Of a stretch of DNA of 64,000 nt, positions 1 through 11,029 are shown one piece after another. Both the position numbers and the translations under genes were made by a program. Location of the stretch: contig CM054116.1 of NCBI GenBank assembly GCA_028673005.1, positions 145,449,173 to 145,513,172 on the forward strand, given 5' to 3'. This DNA comes from Tanypteryx hageni (taxonomy: Eukaryota > Arthropoda > Insecta > Odonata > Petaluridae). Below the pieces are notes generated by a model. That model was not told the origin of the DNA and did not search any database. It saw only the letters and a list, made by a program, of their open reading frames with translations. Numbering within the stretch: the first letter of the stretch is position 1; every line of letters starts with the position of its first letter.

Positions 1-340
1 CACTTTCTAGGAGCTCCTCGACCAATCCAGTGGCGACGGCATTTTCGTTTAGCAATGCGAGAACATTCCTGCTGTGATGTGCTGGAGCCCCGTCCTGCTG
101 TGGCCACATGGTTCCGCACAATGATCGGATCTTCTTCCATAAGGATAGGAAGCGGTTCACGCAAGAATTGAGCCAAGAAATTGCCATTCAGTCTGTTTGG
201 TAATAGAAATTGACCGATCAGGGGATCACTAACAATTTCCATCCCACACGTTCACGCTGAACTCCTTTTGGAAGGACCTGCTTCTCAGTAAACGGGGATT
301 CTCAGTGGCCGCTGATGTCAATTCGGACATGTTTATAGGA
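1..340 (-). pseudogene. Tc1/mariner-superfamily transposase fragment, frameshifted
   Basis: Reading the minus strand gives FSVNVWDGN, then after a frame change a stretch containing LLPNRLNG, then WPQQDGAPAHHSR, and in another frame HWIGRGAP. This order matches the DDE transposases of the Tc1/mariner superfamily that are common in arthropod genomes (family consensus of the type VNVWAGI, LPPRLNG, DGAPAH, RWIGRGGP). The DGAPAH stretch carries the second catalytic aspartate of the DDE triad. At least two frameshifts and an in-frame TAG TGA near position 225 show that it is dead. The 3' part runs off the left edge of the window. No terminal inverted repeat is visible. Family-level call is good; subfamily is not determined. 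Confidence 0.7.
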
Positions 341-477
341 ACTTTAATGCTTGGAATGACGTTTCCCACACGTGGGTGATTATATGCAGTAGTGTTTTGA
401 AACACCCTATATATAGACTTCTTACAGAGGATGATATATATATACACACACACATACAAGTAGTTGGTACTTTCATT

Positions 478-742
478 CTGCAAGCATTTCATCTCACCTT
501 CGAAAACATTAATTTTTAAGAGATATATTTCATTATTAAAAATATTTTTTTAATTCAAAAGTTTTCAACTTTGCACCAATTTTCATTCTTTTTTATGAAA
601 AAATAATAGAGTAAACCAATCTCAAAATTTGCAATTATAAGAATGTTAAACTTTGTCCACAGTAGGCTACTACAACCACACATTTCTTCCAAATTTTAAA
701 GTTGTAGCACATCTAGAAGTGAAATAACAACTTTATATATAA
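478..742 (-). repeat. AT-rich satellite-like repeat, minus-oriented part (left piece)
   Basis: Begins with the marker CTGCAAGCATTTCATCTCACC and continues with the same blocks seen at 8.2-8.5 kb (GTAGCACATCTAGAAGTGAAATAA). It is the same family as the arrays at 7.5-10.8 and 29-33.8 kb. The copy is interrupted at about 735-1,615 by a different repeat and then resumes. Confidence 0.75.
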
Positions 743-1615
743 TTACTCATTGTCTGTCCGTCTGCCCGTTATTCTGTCCGTCCGTCCTTCTGTCCGTCCG
801 CTTTCCCGTTCGTTCGTCCGTCCGTCCCCCATTTTATCTCTTGAACAGTTTGTCATAGAGAAATGCTGTAATCGCCAATTTGCTTATGTCAACTAGGAGA
901 CCTCGGGTAAACTATTTTCGTTTACGGAGGTGTCCCGGATTCGACTCCGGGAGACGATTATATTTTTCCACATGATTACACAGGAATGTCGATTTTTCAA
1001 ATTGCAAGGTTTATTTCTTTCATTCATTAAAATACGTAAATCTGGACCGAATTTCTCCGTATTTGCTTTATTCGACGAATAAAACTATAAAATATCTTAT
1101 TCCTGCTATTTTATGATGTTACACGGAATAATTACTCAGAAACACGCATTTATTTTCGAAATTTTATGACTTTTTCGTACTCTTTCCGGGTGTTGCCAAG
1201 GCAACCCGCATCGTTGCCTTCGACTGCAGTAGCGTATATTAAGCCTTCAAATTCGCAAAAAATGCGTTGTCCGTTTTGCGCTGTTTATGAAGCATCGGAA
1301 TTATAGTTGTAGTAATGTCAAAGTTAATAGATTGCAACGTTAATAATTAAAGATTATTATTATTCAATAAACTGGGTGTGTGCTGTGGTCATTTTTAACT
1401 ATTGACCGAAATAAAAAATCTTCTTTCTTTATTTCAATACTGGAATGAAACCTTTTTCGTATGGGAGAGACAATTAAAATTGCACATGTAAATTATAAAA
1501 ACAAATATGACATTCAAAATATCAGTTGTCTAATTTTATAAGGAGAAATTGGCTATTATTACTTTTAAACATGTATTTTTCTGAATGAATTCCCAAATTT
1601 TTTGCGGGTACCACT
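735..1615. repeat. Dispersed repeat inserted in the satellite copy, with GTCC microsatellite and T-arm-like motif
   Basis: Starts with a degenerate (GTCC)n tract at about 750-830, followed by a tRNA T-arm-like hairpin at about 934-953 (stem TCCCGG, loop ATTCGACT, stem CCGGGA). Upstream of it, GTAAAC and GTTTAC flank a 7-nt loop at about 907-925. A further small hairpin GTTGCC AA GGCAAC lies near 1,193-1,206. The same order of parts (GTCC-type tract, B-box-like motif, AT-rich body, GTTGCC motif) recurs reversed near 35.9-36.4 and 46.9-47.4 kb. No coding potential was recognised. Confidence 0.5.
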
Positions 1616-1835
1616 AGTTTGTCTAATTATTTCAATTTTAAAATTTTTTAACGCCCGCAACAACATATTCATCGAGATTTTCAAATTTTTATATTTGCTT
1701 CTGCACTAAGCTCTAAATAACTTTAAAATTGCAGCTCCCTAGCTCGCCCCGTAGTAAATAAAGATTTATATATTTGTACAAATTGTAAGAATTTTTTACA
1801 AACAAAGAAATTAAAATATCAAAATGTATACAATC
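1616..1835 (-). repeat. AT-rich satellite-like repeat, minus-oriented part (right piece)
   Basis: Continues the copy begun at 478: TTGTCTAATTATTTC, TTTTTAACGCCCGCAACAAC, then AAATATCAAAATGTATA, all matching the order of blocks in the 8.2-8.7 and 9.4-9.8 kb copies. It ends where the CR1 copy begins. Confidence 0.65.
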
Positions 1836-4720
1836 CTTAACTGTGCCCACGCGATAGCGTCTGTTACGGCACTCAACGGCGTGACGTCAGCTCCCTGGCG
1901 ATTCGTCAGGTCAGTTTTGGGTAAGGGGATAATAGACGCGTTCGTAGAAAATAAGAATCGTGATCGATTATGTAATGATAGAATATACTCCGAGCGTGAG
2001 GTAAATGCACGTAATACGAGAGATGAGGAAGTTCATAGTAAGATGCAGCACCAATTTCGCGATAGGCATTGATAGAATGTTCCGTAATGGGTGCGATGGG
2101 TCGCGATTCCAATTTTGATGCGATGCCATACAGTCGTGGGAGTGATTGTGGTGGGAGCGCATGTAGTTTTAGAGTGGAAGAGAAAGTCAAGGGTGAGATT
2201 AGTATGCGAAGTGATAGTGAGAAATTAAACGTCGTCGTACTGAACTGTCGCAGCATCCGTAGGAAAATTGCGGAGTTCGAGCATCTTATTCGCAGTCTGC
2301 ATGCCGACGTCGTGATAGGCACAGAAAGTTGGTTAACGGATGAGATTCAGAGTCAGGAGATATTTCCTAGAGACAATCGTGTCTGTAGATTGTATTTTAA
2401 ATCCCGAGAAGCAACTATCAAAGTTTAAGGTGATTAATCAAGATAGAATCCCTATAGTCTTTGATTTACCCTCAAATGTTTGGGATAATCTATGTGTCTA
2501 ATCTAGTGGTAAAGGACGCAATCTTGTGAGGTATTAATCGACACATTCTGGGAGCACTTTTTCCCAGAAAGAATAGACAAAGTCACCATTGAAGATGGAA
2601 TAAGTGATCATCTGGCCGTATATGCAGAGTGTAAGTTGAAAATCGATAGGCACCCTAAGCCTCAAAGAAAGTTTTACACATTTGCTAAGACTGACTTTTC
2701 AAGCTTCAGGTCGCGCCTACGAGAAATACTATCTGGCTTCCGTGATATGACCGAACGATCAGGTGCTGAGTCGTCATTGACACTATTCAAGGATATAATG
2801 CTAGAGAGCATCGATAAGTACATTCCAATTAAATTGAAGGTCGACAATAAAGAGCCACGTTGGTGCAATAAGCAAGTTATGAGTGCGCTTCGGCGTCAGA
2901 GAATAAGCCACGCGAAAACAAGAAATATGCCGTCTACATCCGATGAGTAAAGAGCAGCAAAAGTTCAGACGTATAAGGAATCCCGCGCTCAAGCGAGAAA
3001 TATTATGCGCGAGGCTTTTACTAATTTCAGGAATAAGGTATTTAATAATTATTTGAAGGAGGACCCTAAAGCGTTTTGGTCCTATGTGAGAGAGGTCCAA
3101 GGTAGAGGCTCTATCATACCTTCCCTGCGTAATAACTCGGGTGCCGTTATTCATGATAGCGTAGAGAAAGCCAACCTGTTAAACGGTCATTTTGTAAAAG
3201 CATTCACAGCCGTCAGCGACCATTGCGTACATTATGCACCCGCAATAAGGAGGGAACTGATGGACGATATAGTATTTTCTGAGGTGGGAATGGCAAAGCA
3301 ATTAAGTTCCATCAGACATAACAAATCCACTGGCCCCGAAGAAATTCCTTCTTGCGTTCTAAAAGAATTAGCTGAAGAAATAGCACCTTTTCTTCGGATA
3401 ATATTCGAGAAAACCATTTCCCGCGCTGAGGTCCCTAACGACTGGAAGTTAGCGCACGTAACCACAATTCATAAGGGCAGCGATAAGGAGACACCTGGAA
3501 ATTGCAAGCCGATTTCCTTAACTTCGACATCGTGCAAGATTCTCGAGCATATACTCGATAGCAACATAATGCGATTTTATTATAGTAATTCATTGTTAGA
3601 TGATTGTCAACACGGCTTCAGGAAAGGTAGGTCATGTGATACTCAGCTCGGTCTATTTGTGAATTGTATACTGAGAAGCAGAGAAAATAATATGCAGGTC
3701 GATGCCATGATCTTGGAGTTTAGAAAAGCCTTTGATAAGGTACCTTACAGGAAGTTAATAGCGAAATTAGAAACCATAGGCGTTAATTCCAAAATTGTTA
3801 GTTGGATCCGCGAATTTTTAAATCATAGAAAGCAGAAGGATGTTATAGATGGAATGTCCTCGAACTTGGTTGAGGTTGTCACTTGCGTTCCACAGGGTAA
3901 TGTAATTCGTCCGTTATTTTTTGTAATTTATTAAAACGATATCAGGCAAGTAGTCAGAAGTAAAATTAAGCTTTTCGCGGACGACATCGTCATTTATAGA
4001 GAAATAAGCAATCCGGAAGACCATCAGTATCTCCAAAATGATCTACAAGCTATTTCTGCATGGTGTAAGGACGGAGTAGAGATTCCATTTCAGACTCGAT
4101 TAGATATTTTGGAGTCACGATCCATCGTGATATCTCGTGGGACACCCACATTCGCCGATTGATAGGTGCCGTAAGCAAAACGCTGGACTTTATAGGGAGA
4201 ATAGTTCGAAATAGCTCCGAAAAATTGAAAGAATTTTGTTATTTATCCTTGGTTCGACCGCGGGTCGAATATGCTTCAGCAGTGTGGGATCCCTACGAAA
4301 AGGGACTCACTAACGAGATAGAAAAAGTCCAGCACAGGGCAGCTAGATTTGTAAATATAAATTACGATAGTAAACAAAGCGTAACATCATTAATAGAAAA
4401 TCTGGAATGGGCATCATTAGAGGAACGTAGGCTGCAGGCTAGATTTAAACTACTGGAAAAATTTATGTCGGAGGGACTAGCGAATGAGGTTGTAGGACTT
4501 ATCAGAAGCCCGACCTATCTCGGAGGGCAGGACAGCGAGGATAAGATTCGCGAGATCGATTGTAGAACGGAGCGATATAGAGGATCGTTTTTCCCTAGGA
4601 CGATAAGGGAACATAATAGGAAAGGATGCCGTAGGAAAACAAGGGAACTTTGGTGCACTACACTCCCTGCCATCCACCGAAAAGGTGACTTGCAGGGTGT
4701 CATGTAGATGTAGATTCATG
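1836..4720 (+). pseudogene. CR1-type LINE, decayed copy
   Basis: Open segments at 2,069-2,428, 2,636-2,950, 3,005-3,934 and 4,159-4,707 align in order with ORF2 of the intact copy at 53.8-57.0 kb. They show the endonuclease start (LNCRSIRRK, GTESWLT), the linker (EPRWCNKQV), RT motifs (STGPEEIP, LEFRKAFDK, CVPQGNVI, LFADDIVIY) and the C-terminal region (SLVRPRVEYASAVWDPYEKG). Much of the endonuclease domain between about 2,390 and 2,570 is deleted or scrambled, there are several frameshifts, and a further deletion removes sequence around 4,080. The 3' end keeps the family hairpin (4,665-4,697) and a short GTAGAT tail. No ORF1 is present, so the copy is 5'-truncated. It is the closest match in the window to the 251-bp CR1 tail at 57.5 kb. 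Confidence 0.9.
4665..4697 (+). other. CR1 3'-terminal hairpin, copy 1
   Basis: CCCTGC pairs with GCAGGG, and the inner CACC pairs with GGTG, around a GAAAA loop. It is followed by a (GTAGAT)-type tail. The same fold sits at the end of all four CR1 copies with 3' ends in this window, which suggests it is the RT recognition structure (inference). Confidence 0.7.
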
Positions 4721-4914
4721 TCGATTCGTGCTTGTTTTTCAAAACAACGCTATATCTCATTTTGCTGACCTCACCAAGCATCCGAAAAATCGATATCCTC
4801 TAAGAGCGTCTGAGCAGCAAAATATCGTAAGCATCGTTCGGTATCCGGACGTTTCACCCAAAGCACTTCACCCATGGGACGTTTCACTTACAGACATTTC
4901 ACCCACGAGAAGTT

Positions 4915-5930
4915 TTATCCAATGACCTTTAACCCATGCCTTTTCAACCATAGGTTTTTGCGCACAATCGAGTTCACCCACGTAACGTAACGTGACTTTA
5001 TATTTTTCATCAATGAAAAAAGGCTTTCACAACAATCTGTGCTACCCAATAACGCAATAAACCGAATAGCATGGCTCGAAAGATTGGGAAAAGATCCTTT
5101 ATTGATGTATTTTGCATAAAAAGTGAGAATATCATTCTCAACAAAAGTTCTCCTCAAATGACTTGTACTTCAATTAATTCTAGCTGAAAGCTACTTTCTA
5201 CTTTATCAACATTTATGCTAAATGGATCAGAAAAAAATATAAGCTCGAGACTACGATTCCTGACATCTGCAAATTTGTGATCGAATTCATCTCTAAGGCA
5301 ACTGATTAATGTTGAGTATTTTTCAAACTTAATCGTCTCAGCACGTCTTGCAGAAAGTGTTATGAAGTGGTTAGTTTGTGAAACATTTAATTTCTCGGTA
5401 AAGGCTGTAACATGCTCATATAAAACATTTACTAATTGATCCTTTCCTTGTAGCTTTAGGTTCAGTTCAGCAACATATTTGGTCATATCTACTAAGAAGG
5501 TGAGATCAATCAGCCATTCCTCATCATCCATGATGCTCACATCCTTTCCCTTGTTTCTCATAAACACCTTTATTTCTTGTATCAGGGAGTAGAAACGCGC
5601 CAATGTCTTCGCCCTACTAAGCCAACGAACATTACTGAAATAAATTACGTCGCCGTATTCTGACTCAACATCTTCAAGAAAGACCTGGAACTGTCGATGA
5701 TTAAGCCCTTGTGATTTAATAAAGTTAATTGTGGAAACAACAACTTCCATCACATGCTTCAAATGAAGAATCTTTGCACAGATTTCTTTCTGGTGAATCA
5801 TGCAATGATAAGTGATAATTTCATGCGACACTTATTTTTTCATTAAAGTTACAAACCCGTTCAGCTTCCCTATCATGGCAGGAGCTCCATCAGTTGTTAG
5901 ACCGCCGAGATATGTATATTATCTGTAAAA
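4915..5930 (-). pseudogene. hAT transposase pseudogene (GTF2IRD2/ZBED5-like)
   Basis: The minus strand reads GLTTDGAPAMIGK (about 5,905-5,865), a stop, then a 225-codon open segment with MIHQKEICAKILHLKHVM, GLNHRQFQVFLEDVE, VRWLSRAKTLARF and EWLIDLTFLVDMT. After a frameshift near 5,155 a second segment follows with FPNLSSHAIRFIALLGST and SLFSLMKNIKSRY. This is the order of the hAT (Charlie-like) transposases that gave rise to the vertebrate GTF2IRD2 and ZBED5 proteins. The last part is the hATC dimerisation region, where the usual STYLCE is here STDCCE. The N-terminal BED finger and first third are missing. A hAT-type terminus about 670 bp upstream at 6,599 may be its 5' end. It is clearly inactive. 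Confidence 0.85.
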
Positions 5931-5935
5931 TTCAT

Positions 5936-6560
5936 GCACTAATGACTCAATAAATAACGGTGAAACATTCAATATTTAGGAATATGTTTCTATGAAAACA
6001 AAGTGGAACACACCACGAAAGGCATTCTCGATAGATTCCTATGGATAATATTTACTATATATATTCCATTAACGCAAAGATTTGTATGTAATATAGCACT
6101 TAACTCAAAAAGATTTTCCGTTTCTAAGAAAATATACCAAAGAAAATTTCCTCGGATAGCAAGAAATGACAGAAGAGTAAGAGTTCGTAAAATCACTATA
6201 AATCGTTAACAATCCTTCTGTCAAATCTATCTATTAAATAAAATGTAGGCTCTGCTGATGATGTTTTCGCTAAATCTTTTCGCGGCATATAGGTAGAGGT
6301 GGGGAATACAGAGAGTGGAAAGAGGGAGGGGATGGAGAGAGTAAGGGGATGGAGAGAGGGAAGAGATGGAGATGGAAAGAATAGAGAGAGGGTGGGAAAA
6401 ACAAAAATACCGGGTTGAAACTTCAAGTAGAACCACTTTTGCAAAAAATGTTGGCTCGGTAAAAAAATGATTCAGTGGTTTCGGTTCGGTTCGCGGTTCG
6501 GTTTGCAGCTCTGACCACAGTTAAGAAAGGTTGACGGGCCGGATGACAACCTTCGGCGGG
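5936..6560. other. Non-coding stretch with purine-rich tract
   Basis: AT-rich sequence without recognisable genes. Positions about 6,290-6,412 are a G/A-rich low-complexity run (GGGAGGGGATGGAGAGAG type). Short open frames here follow from the low complexity. Confidence 0.6.
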
Positions 6561-6562
6561 CA

Positions 6563-6599
6563 GCATTCTGGCCCGCGGGCCGTATGTTGGACAACCCTG
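6563..6599 (-). repeat. hAT-type terminal inverted repeat
   Basis: On the minus strand the element begins CAGGGTTGTCCAACATACGG and continues with CCCGCGGGCC, the typical CAGGG...CGGCCCGC terminus of Charlie-like hAT elements. The adjoining 8 bp, CTGTAAAA (6,600-6,607), belong to the CR1 fragment and would be one target-site copy. The partner end was not found. Confidence 0.6.
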
Positions 6600-7255
6600 C
6601 TGTAAAACCTTCTTTTTGTAATTGTTAAACGCATTACGCATTGACACTCTGACTATGGAGCGCGCCTCCTTGCATTGCTGCCTTAACGTTGCAATCTGTT
6701 CGACCGTAGCTGTTGAGGATGTGTTATTTACGCGAGAGTGGAGTTTTCTTTGTCGTCGGAGAACGCTCCTAACTTCCTGGTTGTACCATCTAGGTTTTGC
6801 ATTATCACGCTGCAGTTTACTTGGAATAAATTTATCTGTACACTCTCACATCATATCTCGGAACATGCACCAGGATTCATCCGCGCCTGCAATGTCTGTT
6901 ACTTCGCAGAAATTATTATATTTATTTGGCAGTAAAGACCTAAATCTTGTGAAATCGGCTTTGGCAAATACATAAAGCTTTCTTTTATCCTTAACCTGTT
7001 TATCATTGTTTAACTGAAACTCCAGTACACTGCCTTGTGATCGCTTATTTCCTCAGCAACAGATACCCTATTCATACGCTCAGGAAGATTAGTAGCCAAT
7101 AAATGTAATATATTATTAAATCTGGTGGGAAATCTCACTAACTGATACAATGAGTGTTTGCTGAAAGTTTCAAGTAATGCCTCGCAAGATTCACGCTCTC
7201 TACCACCGGAATAAAAGGAATTATGCCTCCAATCAATTGATGGAAGCTTGAAATC
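6600..7255 (-). pseudogene. CR1-type LINE fragment, truncated at both ends
   Basis: The minus strand aligns closely with ORF2 of the intact copy at 53.8-57.0 kb. It starts in the endonuclease after the GGDFN motif (LPSIDW equivalent, GRERES, LVRFPTRFNNIL, TNLPERMNRVS, ISDHKAVY), passes through the linker and ends at MRNAFNNYKKKVLQ. Internal stops and frameshifts are present (for example a TGA in the equivalent of MMRECTD), so the copy is dead. It lacks both the 5' region and the whole RT domain. Its right edge abuts a tRNA-derived SINE and its left edge a hAT terminus, so it was probably cut by later insertions. Confidence 0.88.
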
Positions 7256-7535
7256 GGGGGTGCTGGTGGTGTGGTGGTTAGGACGCTGGCTGCTACTCGC
7301 CTGCTGCTTGTAAAGGTAGCGGGTACGAATCCTGCGCAAGCAGGATTTTTCCAAGGTCGCCGGGCCCCCTGTTTGTGTGGTTTGAGGAGACCGCGCAAAT
7401 TCAGCTGTTCCGTCCTTCGGAAGGAACGTTGAACCGTTGGCCCCCCTGGCGTTCTTCGTAAGAGCAGGCAAATGCCGGCACCGGGTTTCCTCCTCCCTTC
7501 CCCGGCTATTCATTGCACTACCTCTGAGGTAGGTA
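7256..7535 (+). repeat. tRNA-derived SINE, copy 1
   Basis: The head has an RNA polymerase III A-box region (TGGTGGTGTGGTGGTTAGG at about 7,264) and a B box GGTACGAATCC at 7,322-7,332, at tRNA-like spacing. A body of about 200 bp follows (GGATTTTTCCAAGGTCGCC, then ATTCATTGCACTACCTCTGA at the end). A second copy lies inverted at 15,571-15,850. The pol III promoter at the head means it can be transcribed without a coding gene; mobilisation would need LINE proteins in trans (family knowledge). Confidence 0.88.
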
Positions 7536-8160
7536 ATTTTTTTTCTTAGGAAGGATTTTGCGCAAAACCGACTAGAAAAAACGAAAATCTTGAAAAAGTG
7601 CAACAATGCGGCCGCTAAAAATTTGCCATTGTTTAAACAAATGTTCAAGGTTTATGTATTTCCGAATATGCTACGGAGCTGAATTTTTTTAAGGGTAGTA
7701 TTTGTAAAAAAACGGAATAGGGATTATAGAAATTTTGATATTTTTATTTGTTTGGCAGATAAAAATTCCAACATTTAAACAAACAGGTAAGTTTAGATGT
7801 TACCGGGCAGGATAGGTAGCTGAAGTTTTACGTTATTTAGAGATTAGTCTATACAAACGAATAAACCTTTCAGTGTATCCATGAAATTGTTATTGCGGCC
7901 GTAAAAATTAATTAATTATAAAATATTAGATAAATGTTATTTCACTTCTAAAAATGCTACAAATTTGAAATATGGCATTCCTAAAATTTTAAAAATTAGT
8001 GATTGTTTTACTCCATTATTGTTCCATAATGAAAAAAAAATCCGTCCAAAGGAGAAATTTTTAGAATTAAAGAAATGTTGCTTATGATGAAATATCTCTC
8101 TGAAAAATTAATGTTTATTTCAAGGTGAGATTAATGCTTGCAGTATGCAAGCACCTTCTA
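7536..8160 (+). repeat. AT-rich satellite-like repeat, plus-oriented copy
   Basis: Contains the ordered family blocks AAAACCGACTAGAAAAAACG, GCGGCCGCTAAAAATT, TTTATGTATTTCCGAATATG, TTGCGGCCGTAAAAATT and TTTTACTCCATTATTGTTCC. It ends in the hairpin GCTTGCAGTATGCAAGC (8,136-8,152). No coding capacity was seen. Confidence 0.85.
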
Positions 8161-8167
8161 CAAGTCA

Positions 8168-8214
8168 TTATATGTAGACGTTCCTTACAGAGGAGGAGGA
8201 GGATATAACATACA
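8168..8214 (+). repeat. 45-bp two-orientation segment S, forward
   Basis: CATTATATGTAGACGTTCC through GAGGAGGAGGAGGATATAAC. It lies between two oppositely oriented repeat ends, so the whole of 8,130-8,250 is an imperfect inverted repeat. The segment is found reversed in several copies elsewhere. Confidence 0.7.
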
Positions 8215-8221
8215 AGTAGTT

Positions 8222-10010
8222 GGTGCTTGCATTCTGCAAGCATTTCATCTGACCCTGATAAACTTTAATATTTCAGAGAGATTTAGCATTATTAGAAATA
8301 TTTTTTTAATTCAAAATATTTTACCTCTGCACCCAATTTCTATCTTTCCTTATTTAAGAATATTTTATTAAAACAATGCCTTAAATTTGCAATTTTAAGA
8401 ATATTATACTTTATCCAATGTAAGGTGCTAATTCCACACATTTTTGTCAAATTTGAAGTTGTAGCACATCTAGAAGTGAAATAATATTTATTTAATTGTT
8501 TCAATTTCAAAAGTTTAACGCGGTCGCAATAACACCTTGTTGGAGATTTTCAAATGTTTGTAAGTTTAAATGCACTGAACTCTACTTAACTTTAAAATTT
8601 CAGCTTCCTAGCTTGCCTCAAAGTACCTAAACATTTATCTATTAGTTTAAACTTAAAGAAATTTTAACAGCCAAAGAATTTAAAATACTAAAATTTTTAT
8701 AATTTTATATTTCGTTTTTTTTCACAAAATATACCGGTGAAAAAATTTCAGCTTCGTAGCACATTCGATAACACATAAACCTCAAAAATATGTTAAAACA
8801 ATTGCGAATTTTTAGCGGTCTAATTTTTTAACTTTTTCAAAATTTCCTTTTTTCTATGTATAATTTTATACAAAATGATTTCAAAAACTCGAACCTACAG
8901 CATATAGTTTTCAAGATAAAAATTAGTAAACTTTAATGTTCAAATGGTGTTAAAACAACCCCTAAAAATTACTAATTTTAAAATTTATGATTTTTATAGT
9001 GGATTATGAGAAAAATTCTATAATCTTGCAAAATTTCCGCTTAATAAACTATTTAGATTGGTCTACACACTGAATTACGTTTTCTCATGCTAACTTATGG
9101 GAGATATTCCGTGGTCTCTGGAGTCGAACCCAAGACCATGTAAGCAAAACTAACAATTATTCTTAATACATATTGCGGCCGTCTAGCAACACTGAAACTT
9201 TCATTTTTCTAGCTTACCGGCAAGTGCCCAAAATTAATTTACAAAAATGGCGCAATGTTTTTCTTATGGGAAAAAAACGCAGCTTTCAGAATTTCTGGAG
9301 TCGAACTCATGTCACTTAGGTAAGAAGTCTCATTTTATCTGTAGGTTTCTCCATCATATCTACATAAACTTGTTTTTTCATTATGGAACAATAATGGAGT
9401 AAAACAATCACTAATTTTTGCAATTTTCTAAATATTATACTTTTCCCACACTAAGTTAATAATGCCACACATTTCTGCCAAATTTTAAATTTATAGTACA
9501 ATTAGATTTGAAATAGCATTTATCTAATTGTTTAAAATTAAATAATTTTTAACGGCCGCAATAAGAAATTCATGGATACAATGAAATGTTTTTTCGTTTA
9601 CATAAAACAAGTTCTAAATAATTTAAAAATTTCAGCTCCCTAACTCCACGTAGTGTCTAAATATTTACCTATTTGTTTAAATTTAAAGAATTTTTAACTG
9701 CCAAACAAATTAAAATATCAAAATTTGTATAATCCCTATTTCGTTATTTTACAAATCCTACCTCTAGAAATAATTGCAGCTCCGTAGCTCATTCGAAAAT
9801 ACATAAACCTTGAAAAATTGTTTAAACAATTGCAAATTTATAGCGTCCTCATTGTTGTACTTTTTGAAGATTTTCGTTTTTTCTAGTCGGTTTTGCACAA
9901 AATCCTACCTAATAAAGAAATTTCGAATCTCCAACTCATCTGGAAGTGCCTAAACATTAGTATCCTCCTATATGTTATATATCATTACTAGTAGAAGGTG
10001 CTTGCATACC
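8222..10010 (-). repeat. AT-rich satellite-like repeat, long form (about 1.77 kb), minus-oriented
   Basis: Runs from one hairpin marker (about 8,225-8,241) to the next (about 9,991-10,010). It contains the short-form blocks plus about 1 kb of extra sequence (8,860-9,360) that includes the B-box-like motif at about 9,100-9,125 and the block CTAGCTTACCGGCAAGTGCCC. The extra block recurs in the opposite orientation at 29.3-29.75 kb, so it belongs to the repeat and is not a chance neighbour. Confidence 0.75.
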
Positions 10011-10860
10011 GCAAGCATTTAATCGCACCTTGAAAAAAACATTTATTTTCAGAGAGATCCTAACTAAGAAAAAATGTTCGAATCTCCAGCTCATCTAGAA
10101 GTGCCTAAACATTAGTATCCTTCTATATGTTATCTGTTATATCCTCCTCCTCCTCTGTAAGAAACGTCGATATATAATAATAGGAGGATATTAATGTTTT
10201 GGCACTTCCAGATGAGCTGGAGATTCGAAATTATTTAAATTGAAACAATTAGATAAATTTTATTTCACTTCTAAATGTGCTACAACTTTAAAATTTGACA
10301 TAAATGTGTAGCATTATTAACCCACCCAATGTGGAAATAGTATAATATTCCTAATATTTTAAAAATTAGTCATTGTTTTACTCCATTATTTTTCCATAAG
10401 GAAAAAACGAAAATCGGTCCCGGGGAGAAATCTTTGAATTAAAGAAATATTTCCGATGATGAAATATCTCTCTGAAAAATTAATGTTTCTTCAAGTTGAG
10501 ATGAAATGCTTGCAGTATGCAAGCACTTTCTACTAGTCATTATATATTAACGTTACTTACAGAGGAGGAGGAGAAGGGGGATACTAATATTTAGGCACTT
10601 CCAAATGAGTTGGAGATTCGAAATTTTTTTCTTAGGTAGAATTTTGTGCAAAACCGACTAGAAAAAACGAAAATCTTGAAAAAGGGCAACAATGCGGCCG
10701 CTAAAAATTCACAATTGTTTCAACAAATTTTCAAGTTTTATGTATTTCCGAATGTGAAATTTTTTTAGTGGTCGGACGAAATAGGGATTATAGAAATTTT
10801 TATATCATAATCTGTGTTGCCGTTAAAAATTCCTCTACGCTGTGGTTCTCAACGATTAGT
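10011..10860 (+). repeat. AT-rich satellite-like repeat, rearranged copies
   Basis: Mixed-orientation pieces. A reversed segment S lies at about 10,140-10,180. A plus-oriented end runs to the hairpin at about 10,508-10,524, followed by a forward segment S at 10,540-10,575. A new plus copy then restarts with TTTAGGCACTTCCAAATGAG, AAAACCGACTAGAAAAAACG and GCGGCCGCTAAAAATTC. Confidence 0.75.
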
Positions 10861-11029
10861 TAAACGTAAATACAAATTTTAAACTATTATTTTAATTATT
10901 CCATTACGTAAAAGAAATTTACATGACCTGTGTACCTCAAACTTGGTGTAATGCCCTCAGTTCTCATCCAACGCGACAGTATTTCCATCTTGCGGCGAAA
11001 TGCGGAACTTCGTGATGTCGTTACAAAAA

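Noticed and set aside
901..960. Possible tRNA gene
   Set aside because: The T-arm-like hairpin is good, but there is no convincing acceptor stem, D-arm or A box; kept as a repeat motif only.
8860..9360. CRISPR-like or phage-like spacing in the AT-rich repeats
   Set aside because: Units are hundreds of bases long, diverged and in a eukaryotic TE context; no CRISPR structure.
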